Source: JAAXHF01 sp963665955
GTDB lineage: Bacteria; Desulfobacterota; Binatia; Bin18
Direction of reading: 5' to 3'
Assembly (NCBI GenBank): GCA_965231765.1
Contig: OZ246887.1
Span: 2,728,001-2,792,000 of the forward strand
DNA: 64,000 bases
Positions 1 through 7,914 of the stretch are shown here, one piece after another. A program made the translations under genes and the position numbers. Each line of letters opens with the position of its first letter. The first letter of the stretch is position 1. The notes under the pieces are model-generated. The model was not told where the DNA came from and did no database searches. It saw nothing but the letters and a program-made list of their open reading frames with translations.

Positions 1-2
1 AT

Positions 3-410
3 TACGGAAACCTACATTTTATTATTCTTCGAGACAACGATGGCGGTGATTGTTCTGTGCTTAAGCAAAAACTGTGCGATATTGCGAACCAATTCCCAAA
101 ACCTTTCCATGTACGAATTGTCTGTCAAGAACTGGAGAGTTGGTTGCTCGGCGACTTGGAGGCGATACGGCGAGCGTATCCTAAAGCAACAGTTCGAGAG
201 AAGGCAAAGTTCCGCAAACCGGACAAACTGACAAATGCCTCGCAAGAACTGGGGCGTTTAATCAATGTTCACGCCAAGATTGACCGCGCAAAAAATATTA
301 GCCAGTGGTTTGATTTCACAAAAAATAAGTCCGAAAGTTTTCATGTTTTTATCAACACACTGGAGCAATTAATCCGTGTACGTGGAGAGTTGGCTGAAAC
401 AAGCGGGTAA
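3..410 (+). CDS. DUF4276 family protein, 5' truncated by window edge
   Basis: The reading frame is open from base 3 and reads YGNLHFIILRDNDGGDC before the first possible start at 57, so the true start lies outside the window. The visible C-terminal 135 residues carry the RDNDGGDC acidic motif and a QELESWLLGD segment, both typical of DUF4276 proteins, which have a TOPRIM-like fold. The segments ESWLLGD...AYPKA and SESFHVF match the second DUF4276 protein encoded at 2340-3002. DUF4276 genes usually sit behind an AAA ATPase gene, so an ATPase partner is expected just outside the window (inference). A nuclease role is possible but unproven. Confidence 0.72.
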   Translation, partial: YGNLHFIILRDNDGGDCSVLKQKLCDIANQFPKPFHVRIVCQELESWLLGDLEAIRRAYPKATVREKAKFRKPDKLTNASQELGRLINVHAKIDRAKNISQWFDFTKNKSESFHVFINTLEQLIRVRGELAETSG

Positions 411-560
411 CGAAGAAAGGATGTTAAACAGCCTTTTTACGCCGAAGAAATTCACATCCGAAACCTCAAGGCGCTTGCAACATTCCCCTCACCGGAAATG
501 GACTCTGTCCACTCTCCGAGTGATGTGTAAACGGGGATCATCATAAGGAAGAGCATTCTT

Positions 561-986
561 ATGAATGGCACGGAAAAAGTCATAAAGCACTTGGAGATGA
601 TCCAAGCCATCATCAACCGCTTGGGTAATAACTCCTTCCAACTCAAAGGTTGGAGCATGACCCTCATTGTGGCCGCGATGGTCCTCATTACTCGATATGG
701 CTTGCAAAACCCATGCATCATCCTGACGTTTATCCTCCCTATTCTGGGATTCTGGATTCTAGATGGGTACTTCCTTTGGCAGGAGAGGTTGTTCCGAAAG
801 GTCTATGATGAAATCAGGCAACAAGACGACACCGACTTCAAGATGGATGTGATGAAGCACAGGGATAAACCCAAATGCAGTTGGTGGTCTGCCGTGTTTT
901 CTATCACGCTCGTTATTTTTTATTTGGTCGAATTCGTATTTATTCTTGTCACCTTCGCAATACTTCGCATGGAGGTCCCATCATGA
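561..986 (+). CDS. Small membrane protein, unknown function
   Basis: 141 residues. The N-terminus (about 1-30) is a soluble helix with HLEMIQAIINRLGNNSFQLK, followed by two closely spaced hydrophobic segments (about 32-45 and 52-70), a charged stretch of about 40 residues (DEIRQQDDTDFKMDV) and a third hydrophobic segment near 108-132. From memory, similar small proteins that begin HLExIQxxIxRxxxNSFxxKGW are scattered through bacterial accessory islands, sometimes near TIR-domain genes. I see no TIR gene here. It lies between the truncated DUF4276 gene and the AAA ATPase on the same strand. ATG start chosen, with a weak ribosome site (AAGGAAGAG) about 8 nt upstream. Confidence 0.6.
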   Translation: MNGTEKVIKHLEMIQAIINRLGNNSFQLKGWSMTLIVAAMVLITRYGLQNPCIILTFILPILGFWILDGYFLWQERLFRKVYDEIRQQDDTDFKMDVMKHRDKPKCSWWSAVFSITLVIFYLVEFVFILVTFAILRMEVPS

Positions 987-1019
987 GACACGTATCCGGC
1001 AGCAGGACTTGATCGAGGT

Positions 1020-1034
1020 CGTACCGTCGGTACG
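1020..1034. promoter_or_regulatory. Short palindrome upstream of the AAA ATPase gene
   Basis: CGTACCG-T-CGGTACG is a perfect 7-bp inverted repeat with a single central base. It ends 26 nt before the ATPase start, a position that suits an operator or a small RNA hairpin. No sigma-70 boxes could be assigned with confidence. Confidence 0.3.
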
Positions 1035-1060
1035 AGTGGGATGACACAGGAGAAGAAATA

Positions 1061-2335
1061 ATGGCGAAGATTGAAGGCTTCAGAGTAACAAACTTCAAAT
1101 CGCTTAGAGACGTGACACTGGGTCAGTTGCGGAACCAGAACGAACCGCTCACGCCCATGACCGCGGTGATTGGCAAGAACGGGGTGGGGAAAAGTGCCTT
1201 GTTTGATGCGTTCGGGTTTCTGGCGGACGCTCTCAAGTCCGGCGTTGAGGAAGCTTGCGACATGCGCGGACGGGGCGGGTTTGAGAAACTGCGTACGCAG
1301 GGACAAACAGGTCCGATCAAGTTCCAGGCATATCACAAAGCATCTGCCAACGTCCAACCTATTGTCTATCTAATCCAAATCGAGGCAGACGAGGCTGGGC
1401 GTCCCTATGTGCTGGGCGAAGTAATGGCCGAAGAGCGGAAAGACGGCCCGCTACGTTGCTTCCTTATTCTCACAAAAGGCCAAGGCTATGTGTGGAAGGG
1501 ACAACAGACAGGTGGTCAGGTCGATGAAACAGCAGCAGGATTTGATTTTCGTAAGCTCATGACATTGAGGAAAGAAGGGAAAGCAGAAGAATTCAAAGAT
1601 GCCGAGAGGATCGCATTGGAGGACCATCGTAAGCTCGGTATTGCTACGCTAGGCGCATTGAAACAGCACCCAAGAATTGTCGCTTTTCGCCAATTCATTG
1701 AGGGATGGTATCTGAGCTACTTCACCCCGGACGCGGCGCGTGGCCTGCCCCTGGCTGGGCCACAGAAACATCTCAATATCCACGGCGACAATCTGGGCAA
1801 CGTCGTGCAATTCATGCAACGCGACCATCCGACGCGTTTCCAAGCTATTCTGGAGGAGATCGCCAGTAGAATTCCGGGCATAGACAGGATTGATACGGAA
1901 AGAACCAGCGACGGCCGGTTGCTGCTCAAGTTCAACGACAAAGGCTTTCAGGACCCCTTTTATGCCCAGCAGATGTCGGACGGGACGCTGAAGGTGTTCG
2001 CGTATCTTTTGCTGCTCAATGACCCGACTCCCCCGCCGTTCCTGTGCATCGAAGAACCGGAAAACGGCCTGTATCACAAGCTCCTGGAAACACTGGCCCA
2101 TGAATTCCGTGAACACGCAAGCGAGCAAGGAGGTGGCTCACAGATTTTTATCACAACCCACCAACCCTACCTCGTCGATGCACTCGACCCGAAAGAGGTC
2201 TGGATTCTGGAAAAAGGAGCGGACGGCTTTTCAACGATCCGGCGGGCAAGCGACGATCCGCTTGTCAACAACATGGTCGCGGAAGGCTTGCCCTTGGGTG
2301 GCCTGTGGTACAGCGATTACCTTGACGCGAAGTAA
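1061..2335 (+). CDS. AAA family ATPase (RecF/OLD-like), partner of DUF4276
   Basis: 424 residues, full-length for an AAA_15/AAA_21-type ATPase. It opens with FRVTNFKSLRDV, typical of SMC/RecF-like ATPases. Walker A is GKNGVGKS at residues 38-45, a signature-like MSDGT is near 305, Walker B is FLCIEEPENG with E331/E332, and the switch histidine lies in ITTHQP near 364-369. No nuclease domain is fused. The stop is followed after 4 nt by the ATG of a DUF4276 gene, so the two are almost certainly co-translated. A separate ATPase plus TOPRIM-like protein recalls OLD-family and PARIS-type anti-phage systems; that role is inference. The start has GGAGAAG upstream. Confidence 0.85.
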   Translation: MAKIEGFRVTNFKSLRDVTLGQLRNQNEPLTPMTAVIGKNGVGKSALFDAFGFLADALKSGVEEACDMRGRGGFEKLRTQGQTGPIKFQAYHKASANVQPIVYLIQIEADEAGRPYVLGEVMAEERKDGPLRCFLILTKGQGYVWKGQQTGGQVDETAAGFDFRKLMTLRKEGKAEEFKDAERIALEDHRKLGIATLGALKQHPRIVAFRQFIEGWYLSYFTPDAARGLPLAGPQKHLNIHGDNLGNVVQFMQRDHPTRFQAILEEIASRIPGIDRIDTERTSDGRLLLKFNDKGFQDPFYAQQMSDGTLKVFAYLLLLNDPTPPPFLCIEEPENGLYHKLLETLAHEFREHASEQGGGSQIFITTHQPYLVDALDPKEVWILEKGADGFSTIRRASDDPLVNNMVAEGLPLGGLWYSDYLDAK

Positions 2336-2339
2336 TCGA

Positions 2340-3002
2340 ATGCACTTTGAGATACTCGTTGAAGACCAGTCCGGTAAGAGGATGCTCAACATCCTGGTGC
2401 CAAAAATCATTGGTGCTCAACATTCGTTCAGGATTCATTCTTACAAGGGAATCGGCCACATTCCAGAAAACCTAACGAGTACCAGTGATCTTCGTAACCG
2501 CCTTTTGCTCAACAACCTTCCCAAGTTGCTCGGGGGATATGGAAGGACATTTGCTGGCGATTCTGTCAACAATCCGGCGGCGGTGATTGTGGTTTGCGAT
2601 TTGGATAACAAGTGCCTGAAAACATTTCGTCAAGAACTTCTCACTGTCCTGAATGCCTGCAAGCCCAAACCGGAGACCCGATTCTGCATTGCCATAGAAG
2701 AAGGTGAAGCTTGGCTACTTGGGGACATTCCCGCGGTCAAAGCGGCCTACCCGAATGCCAGGGACAATATACTCAAAAGTTACGAAAACGACTCGATCTG
2801 CGGCACGTGGGAGCTGCTGGCCAACGCGGTGCTCAGCGGTGGCGCAAGCGGGCTGAAAAACAAGGGATGGCAGGCCGTCGGCACAGAAAAATCGGTGTGG
2901 TCAGAGAAAATCACCCCACACATGGATGTCGATAAGAACGACTCCCCCAGCTTTCACTATTTTCGGGAAAAGGTTCGAGGGCTGGCGCAAGCGACGCCCT
3001 GA
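2340..3002 (+). CDS. DUF4276 family (TOPRIM-like) protein
   Basis: 220 residues. The ATG at 2340 lies just after the ATPase stop; an upstream in-frame extension overlaps the ATPase gene and is not used. TOPRIM-like features are an acidic first strand (ILVEDQSGKR, E8), a DxD strand (VVCDLDN, D87 and D89) and the family hallmark EEGEAWLLGD (about 120-129). The C-terminus has KITPHMDVDKNDSPSFHYF. These motifs recur in the truncated protein at 3-410. Proteins of this family follow AAA ATPases and are thought to be the effector half of the pair. DNA or RNA cleavage is an inference from the fold. Confidence 0.8.
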   Translation: MHFEILVEDQSGKRMLNILVPKIIGAQHSFRIHSYKGIGHIPENLTSTSDLRNRLLLNNLPKLLGGYGRTFAGDSVNNPAAVIVVCDLDNKCLKTFRQELLTVLNACKPKPETRFCIAIEEGEAWLLGDIPAVKAAYPNARDNILKSYENDSICGTWELLANAVLSGGASGLKNKGWQAVGTEKSVWSEKITPHMDVDKNDSPSFHYFREKVRGLAQATP

Positions 3003-3041
3003 ACGAAGACAACAGACCCGCCGATGGCCCGGATTCCAGGC

Positions 3042-3143
3042 TTACTTCTCGGCTCCATCCTTATCAGCAATAGTCACGGCGGGGATGTCGGGTTCCGCTT
3101 CTTCTTGCGGCTGGCTCTTGCTTGGTGGTAGGATGCGTTTCAT
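3042..3143 (-). CDS. Possible small acidic ORF, unknown
   Basis: 33 codons beginning MKRILPPSKSQPQEEAEPD, starting 3 nt after the stop of the LLM oxidoreductase gene on the same strand. It is rich in Glu, Asp, Pro and Lys and has no recognisable domain. The only ribosome-site-like bases (GTGAGG) lie almost against the start codon. It could be a real short downstream gene or chance. Confidence 0.2.
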   Translation of the reverse strand: MKRILPPSKSQPQEEAEPDIPAVTIADKDGAEK

Positions 3144-3146
3144 GCC

Positions 3147-4172
3147 TCACTTATAAAGCAGATCTTCCAGTGCTTGCTGATAGCCGCGCAGCTGCTCTCC
3201 CTTTAGGAAAAATGACGGTTCCATCAAAGTGAGTGAATCCGCCATTTCCCACAGCCCACTGATCTTGTCGTGGACCTCGTCAGGCGTCCCGACCACGGCG
3301 AAGGTTTCCACCATGGCGTCTGGGATAGCGGCAATCATGGCCTTGGGGTCGTGCCGCCCGGCTGCTTCCGCTGCTTGGCGAGCCGCTTGGCCAAAGCCCT
3401 GGGCGGCGAAGTATTTTTCATACTGGGCGATGGAAGAATAAAAGGCGACTGTGCCGCGTGCATCGGCGATTGCCTGCTGGCGGTCTGGATTAATCGCCAC
3501 ATATGCCCAAATATTCAGATCAAAATCTTGGCGTGTTTTATTGGCTTTCTTGAACCCGGTCTCAAGGTTTGGCTGTACCTGGTCCCGAATCCATTGTGCC
3601 GACCAGATAGGATGCCCGGCGAGCCCATCGCCAATCTCCCCGGCAAGACGCACCGCGCCTGTGAACAGGGCAGAAAGGTAAATCGGAATGCTGGGACGAA
3701 CTGGTCGGCGGAGCATATTGAGATCACTGAAATCGACGCTGTAGTATTCTCCTTCCCATTTACCTAGCTCTCCGGTGTGTCCCTTCTGCGTAATGAGTCG
3801 GATAAGTGTGATCACCTCGCGCAGGCGCGGCAAGGGTGGATCATACTGTACCCCGTGCCAGTCCTCGTTAAAACGCCGGACGCTCGGGCCAAGCCCTAAC
3901 ACCGTCCGACCACCACTAATCAGGTCGAGATCAAGCGCAGACAGTGCCGTTTCAAGAGGGCTGCGGGTAAAAGCGAGGCTGACACCCGTGCCAAGTTTCA
4001 GCTTCTCCGTGCCACCAGCCGCGGTCGCCAGGGGTAAAAAGGGCGGACCAGGTAGCTGAATGCCCCACAGTCCATCTAAGCCCATCGCCTCTGCTTTCTT
4101 TGCTGCTTCAATAATCTGTGCCGCAGGTTGCGGTGGAATAATGCCCCAGTACCGTTTGCCGTTGATTGCCAT
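3147..4172 (-). CDS. LLM class flavin-dependent oxidoreductase
   Basis: 341 residues, the usual length for a luciferase-like monooxygenase-fold enzyme of the F420- or FMN-dependent group. Family features are GLDGLWGIQLPG near the N-terminus, LKLGTGVSLAFTRSP, a DLISGGRTVLGLGPS segment and the C-terminal VGTPDEVHDKI. It probably oxidises or reduces a small organic substrate; the substrate cannot be told from sequence. A good ribosome site (GGGGAG) precedes the ATG by 6 nt. It is divergent from the acyl-CoA dehydrogenase gene, with 189 bp between them that should hold both promoters. Confidence 0.85.
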   Translation of the reverse strand: MAINGKRYWGIIPPQPAAQIIEAAKKAEAMGLDGLWGIQLPGPPFLPLATAAGGTEKLKLGTGVSLAFTRSPLETALSALDLDLISGGRTVLGLGPSVRRFNEDWHGVQYDPPLPRLREVITLIRLITQKGHTGELGKWEGEYYSVDFSDLNMLRRPVRPSIPIYLSALFTGAVRLAGEIGDGLAGHPIWSAQWIRDQVQPNLETGFKKANKTRQDFDLNIWAYVAINPDRQQAIADARGTVAFYSSIAQYEKYFAAQGFGQAARQAAEAAGRHDPKAMIAAIPDAMVETFAVVGTPDEVHDKISGLWEMADSLTLMEPSFFLKGEQLRGYQQALEDLLYK

Positions 4173-4361
4173 AGTGTGCTCCCCTCATTTCATTCGCGTT
4201 TGTCTATTTTTGTATCTACACGTTTGTAGACGCTGTTATGGTGCGAAGCCGCTCAAACTGCAAGTCCTTTTCCAAAAGCTGAGGTCTGACAGCTGAGTGC
4301 TATTTCCAGTCTTTACCCTGCTCAGCGAAGCAGATAGTGTGATGGGCGCGGAGGGAGCAGC

Positions 4362-5546
4362 ATGGATTTTAATTTTACTCCTGAAGAAGAAGCCTTTCGT
4401 CAGGAAGTCCAGACGTGGCTGCAAGCCAATTTGCCCGAGGGCTATGATCCACAGCATTTTGATGAAATCGATGCGGATGCGCGCTTTGAGTATCAACGCG
4501 CCTGGCAGAAAAAAGCTTCTGAGGCGGGCTGGGTTGGTATCCATTGGCCCAAGGAGTACGGCGGCCGCAGTGCCGAACTCATGCAGATGTTCATCTACAA
4601 CCAGGAGATGGCCAAGGCGCACGCTCCGCGTTTTGCCAATACCCTGGGACTGCTGATGGCGGGTCCGACACTCATCCATTGGGGCACAGACGAACAGAAA
4701 AAAGAACATCTGCCCCAAATTCTCTCTGGCGACGAAATTTGGTGCGAGGGTCTCTCAGAACCTAACGCGGGCTCAGACCTGGCGTCGATGCAAACCCGGG
4801 CCGTCGAAGATGGCGACTATTTTGTGGTCAACGGCCAGAAAGTCTGGACCAGTTTCGCCCACCGCTCCGATTATATCCAGCTCTTTGTTCGCACCGATCC
4901 AGAAGCCCCGAAACACAAAGGCATTAGTTGCCTGATGGTTGATATGAAGACCGCTGGTCTGACGCTGCGGCCATTGGTCCAGATGACTGGAGATTCTGAA
5001 TTCAACGAAGTTTTTTTCGAAGATGTTCGTGTGCCACGTACCAATTTGATTGGTCCCAAAGATGAAGGCTGGAAAGTATTAGTCACCACGCTGATGCATG
5101 AACGGTCTGGCATTGGCAATGAACTGCCCGTCCATCGGCATTTGGCTGAACTCATCAATCTGGCTCAAGAGCTCGAAATAAACGGCAAACCTGCCACGGA
5201 AGACCCCGCCGTTCGCCAACAGCTGGTGCAGTTCTCTATCGAATGTAAGGCTATCACCTATAATATGTTCCGTAGTCTGAGTAAGCGGATTCAAGGCAAC
5301 CCACCAGGACCCGAAGGCTCAGTCAACAAGCTGCTTGGCTCTGAACTGAATAAACGGCTTTCGATGTTCGCCACGGAACTGCTCGGTCCGTATGCCCAGC
5401 TTGTTCAGGGCTCCCCCCACACCCTCAGAAACGGACGCTGGCCAAAGGCAGCCTTGGCATATCGTTTATTGACGATAGCGGGTGGTACCTCAGAAATTCA
5501 GCGGGGAATCTTGGGTGACCGCGTATTGGGATTGCCAAAAGGGTAA
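4362..5546 (+). CDS. Acyl-CoA dehydrogenase family protein
   Basis: 394 residues, full-length. It begins MDFNFTPEEEAFRQEVQTWL and has the FAD-contacting WCEGLSEPNAGSDLA and the C-terminal IAGGTSEIQRGILGDRVLGLPKG. It is a flavoenzyme that introduces a double bond into an acyl-CoA, feeding electrons to ETF. The DPQHFD...AWQKKASEAGWVG N-terminus resembles dehydrogenases used for branched, steroid or terpenoid acyl chains rather than classical short-chain enzymes; the substrate is uncertain. It is followed 89 nt later by an SDR dehydrogenase, consistent with a beta-oxidation pair. GGAGGGAG precedes the ATG. Confidence 0.9.
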   Translation: MDFNFTPEEEAFRQEVQTWLQANLPEGYDPQHFDEIDADARFEYQRAWQKKASEAGWVGIHWPKEYGGRSAELMQMFIYNQEMAKAHAPRFANTLGLLMAGPTLIHWGTDEQKKEHLPQILSGDEIWCEGLSEPNAGSDLASMQTRAVEDGDYFVVNGQKVWTSFAHRSDYIQLFVRTDPEAPKHKGISCLMVDMKTAGLTLRPLVQMTGDSEFNEVFFEDVRVPRTNLIGPKDEGWKVLVTTLMHERSGIGNELPVHRHLAELINLAQELEINGKPATEDPAVRQQLVQFSIECKAITYNMFRSLSKRIQGNPPGPEGSVNKLLGSELNKRLSMFATELLGPYAQLVQGSPHTLRNGRWPKAALAYRLLTIAGGTSEIQRGILGDRVLGLPKG

Positions 5547-5635
5547 AAAGTAACGAGGAACGAGGACTGAAGGCTGAGTAAGACACACCCAGCACCCATA
5601 ACTCAATCCGGTGCGTAACTAAGGAGGAAATGACA

Positions 5636-6538
5636 ATGGGGAAACTTGACGGAAAAGTTGCAACAATTACTGGCTCTGGTCGGGGTATTGGTCGGGGTAT
5701 CGCTATGCTGATGGCCAAAGAGGGCGCCAAGGTTGTGGTGAACGACCTCGGCAGCAGTGTTGATGGCGAAGGCAAAGATGCCAGCCACGCCCAGCAAGTA
5801 GTCAGTGAGATTAAGGAAGCCGGTGGTGAGGCAGTCGCCAATACCGAGAATATTGCGACGGTCAAAGGCGGCGAGAGCCTGATTCAGACGGCGGTCGATA
5901 GCTTTGGCAAGATCGATATTTTGGTCAACTGTGCTGGGATTCTGCGTGACCGCATGATCTTCAATATGAGTGAAGAAGAGTGGGACGCGGTGATTGGGGT
6001 TCATTTGAAAGGCCATTTCTGTACGATCCGTCCAGCTTCGGCGTTGATGCGCCAGCAGAAGGGCGGCCGGATCATCAATTTTTCGTCAGGTTCGGCATTA
6101 GGCGCTGCTGGCCAACCCAACTATGCGGCAGCTAAGGCGGGGATTTTGGGCTTGACCTACAGCTGCGCCAATTCTCTTAAGAAATACGGTGTCACCTGTA
6201 ACGCCATCCTGCCCGGGGCAGCGACCCGTATGACCGATACGATCCCAGCCAATTTTGCTCAGGGTATGGGGCTGACTGAAAGTAGCGAAGCTGCCCAGGA
6301 ACAGAACAGCCCAATGGACCCTAACAATGTGGCACCGATTGTGGCCTACTTGGCCAGTGATGAAGCCCAAGACGTGACGGGTCAGGCGTTTGGCGCGAGT
6401 GGCTATCGGATTGCGCTGTATACCCATCTTGAGCCGGAAAAGACGATTTATAGCCCAGGTCCGTGGGACTTGGACCACCTGTTTAAGGTCTTTAAGGGAA
6501 CCCTGGGCTTGCATCTCAAACCGCCCCGCATGCTGTAA
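5636..6538 (+). CDS. SDR family oxidoreductase, MFE-2-like 3-hydroxyacyl-CoA dehydrogenase
   Basis: 300 residues. The cofactor motif is GSGRGIGRGIA, the structural motif NCAGILRD, and the active-site run NFSSGSALG...YAAAKAG supplies Ser, Tyr and Lys. The VNDLGSSVDGEG loop and VKGGESLIQTAVD resemble the dehydrogenase domain of peroxisomal multifunctional enzyme 2, so oxidation of (3R)-hydroxyacyl-CoA is likely. The C-terminus is about 40 residues longer than a minimal SDR. Two ATGs occur at 5630 and 5636; AAGGAGG at 5621-5627 is 8 nt from the second but only 2 nt from the first, so 5636 is chosen. It pairs with the upstream acyl-CoA dehydrogenase. Confidence 0.85.
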   Translation: MGKLDGKVATITGSGRGIGRGIAMLMAKEGAKVVVNDLGSSVDGEGKDASHAQQVVSEIKEAGGEAVANTENIATVKGGESLIQTAVDSFGKIDILVNCAGILRDRMIFNMSEEEWDAVIGVHLKGHFCTIRPASALMRQQKGGRIINFSSGSALGAAGQPNYAAAKAGILGLTYSCANSLKKYGVTCNAILPGAATRMTDTIPANFAQGMGLTESSEAAQEQNSPMDPNNVAPIVAYLASDEAQDVTGQAFGASGYRIALYTHLEPEKTIYSPGPWDLDHLFKVFKGTLGLHLKPPRML

Positions 6539-6633
6539 AACGGAACTAAAAACCCAGGCTTTTGGGGCACGAGGACGAGGACACGTATCTTTCACATGGA
6601 CCCTCGTGCCCTTTCTTGGAAGGAGCAATAATA

Positions 6634-7176
6634 GTGAGGCACTCGATCTGGCAAATGACGATAGGAGCAATGCTCGCCCTGACGCTGACTTTCAGCTGGA
6701 CGGTCCCTGGCAGGACACAGGACGCGGCTCCCGCAGACATGCCAATAGCAGAGGGAAAAAAGGTATCCTTCGAGTATACCTTAACCTTAGGAGACGGCAC
6801 TGAGGGCGGAACAAACGTGGGACAAGATCCGCTTGTCTACACGCATGGCAAAGGCGAGATTGTCCCCGGACTTGAGAAAGAACTTGTCGGGCTGAAAGCT
6901 GGAGACACAAAACAAGTCAAGGTGTCTCCGAAAGACGGCTATGGAGAGCTTGACCCCAAACGGACCCAGCAGGTGCCGGTCGATAAGATTCCTGAACAGG
7001 CGCGTAAAGTGGGAGCGCAGCTCCAAGGGACTGGACCTGATGGACAGAAGATGTTTGCAAAAATCACCGCAGTGGATGACAAAAACGCAACAATTGATTT
7101 AAACCACCCTCTGGCAGGCAAAGATCTCACCTTTGATGTGAAAATCCTCAAGGTGGAAGAGGCAACAACCCAATAG
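6634..7176 (+). CDS. Periplasmic FKBP/SlyD-like peptidyl-prolyl isomerase
   Basis: 180 residues from a GTG start; GGAAGGAG lies 8 nt upstream, while the longer reading frame has no ribosome site. Residues 1-30 form a signal peptide (MTIGAMLALTLTF core, then an Ala/Pro-rich cleavage region). The mature part holds an FKBP fold: VSFEYTLTLGDGT, the active-site PLVYTHGKGEIVPGLEKEL, then an insert beginning KDGYGELDP, as in SlyD-type FKBPs with an IF flap. No His-rich SlyD tail is present, so it is more likely an exported chaperone/prolyl isomerase than a nickel-delivery factor. It is transcribed alone. Confidence 0.85.
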   Translation: MRHSIWQMTIGAMLALTLTFSWTVPGRTQDAAPADMPIAEGKKVSFEYTLTLGDGTEGGTNVGQDPLVYTHGKGEIVPGLEKELVGLKAGDTKQVKVSPKDGYGELDPKRTQQVPVDKIPEQARKVGAQLQGTGPDGQKMFAKITAVDDKNATIDLNHPLAGKDLTFDVKILKVEEATTQ

Positions 7177-7259
7177 CGATTCCCAGAGATGCCGGGCGAA
7201 TATACGGCCTCTTCAAAAACCGGTTCCGTTCCCCTCTTTTTCCCTTTACACTAGGGAGT

Positions 7260-7907
7260 ATGGAGACGGAGCACTCCCTCAAGCGCAAAACCTTCTTCCT
7301 TCCGGACCCATTCGGCACTGGGCAGCCGTTTAACTTCGCCCATGTACTCACCAGCGTCCGTCTGATCCTCATCCCATTTTTTCTGTGCGCCATTGACATC
7401 GGCTGGCAGCAACCAGGTCTGCTGAATGCTGCACTTGTCATAGGGCTGTTTCTCATGATCTGCGCCAGCGATTATTACGATGGACCGGTTGCGCGGGCAC
7501 TTGGGCTGAGCTCTGACCGAGGCAAGGTGTTTGATAACCTGGCCGACATCACCTTTCTGCTGGTGACGCTCTCCTACCTCGTATATCTTGGCACGCTCCC
7601 GTGGTGGATTCCCTCGGCCGTCGCGTTGGCCTTTGGTCAATATACGTTGGATTCTTGGCTCTTATCGAGCCGCGATACGAGTGTCGTGTTTGTTTCTAAC
7701 CCGATTGGCCATTGGGCGGGTATTCTCAATTTTATTTTTACTGGCGTGCTGGGGCTACACACGGCTGTCCAGCAACAGCTCTTGCCCCCGCTTCTGAAGC
7801 AAGGCGTGCTTGGATTTTGGCTGGCGTATCTCGTGCTGGCGATGAGTCTACGGCTGCGCTTTTTCTTGCATGCGCGGCGAGCAGCTCCACGTACAGCTAC
7901 CAACTAA
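7260..7907 (+). CDS. CDP-alcohol phosphatidyltransferase family membrane protein
   Basis: 215 residues with about six hydrophobic segments. It contains the full family signature D(x2)DG(x2)AR(x8)G(x3)D(x3)D at D71, D74, G75, A78-R79, G88, D92 and D96, which binds metal and CDP-diacylglycerol. Such enzymes transfer a phosphatidyl group to an alcohol (for example glycerol-3-phosphate, inositol or serine); which alcohol is used here is unclear. The ATG has AGGGAG only 1 nt upstream, an unusually tight spacing, so the start is provisional. The gene converges on a flippase-like gene, leaving 7 bp between stops. Confidence 0.85.
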   Translation: METEHSLKRKTFFLPDPFGTGQPFNFAHVLTSVRLILIPFFLCAIDIGWQQPGLLNAALVIGLFLMICASDYYDGPVARALGLSSDRGKVFDNLADITFLLVTLSYLVYLGTLPWWIPSAVALAFGQYTLDSWLLSSRDTSVVFVSNPIGHWAGILNFIFTGVLGLHTAVQQQLLPPLLKQGVLGFWLAYLVLAMSLRLRFFLHARRAAPRTATN

Positions 7908-7914
7908 GGCAATC

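Noticed and set aside
1649..2128. 159-codon minus-strand frame inside the AAA ATPase
   Set aside because: It is a shadow of the ATPase gene, which has a full motif set.
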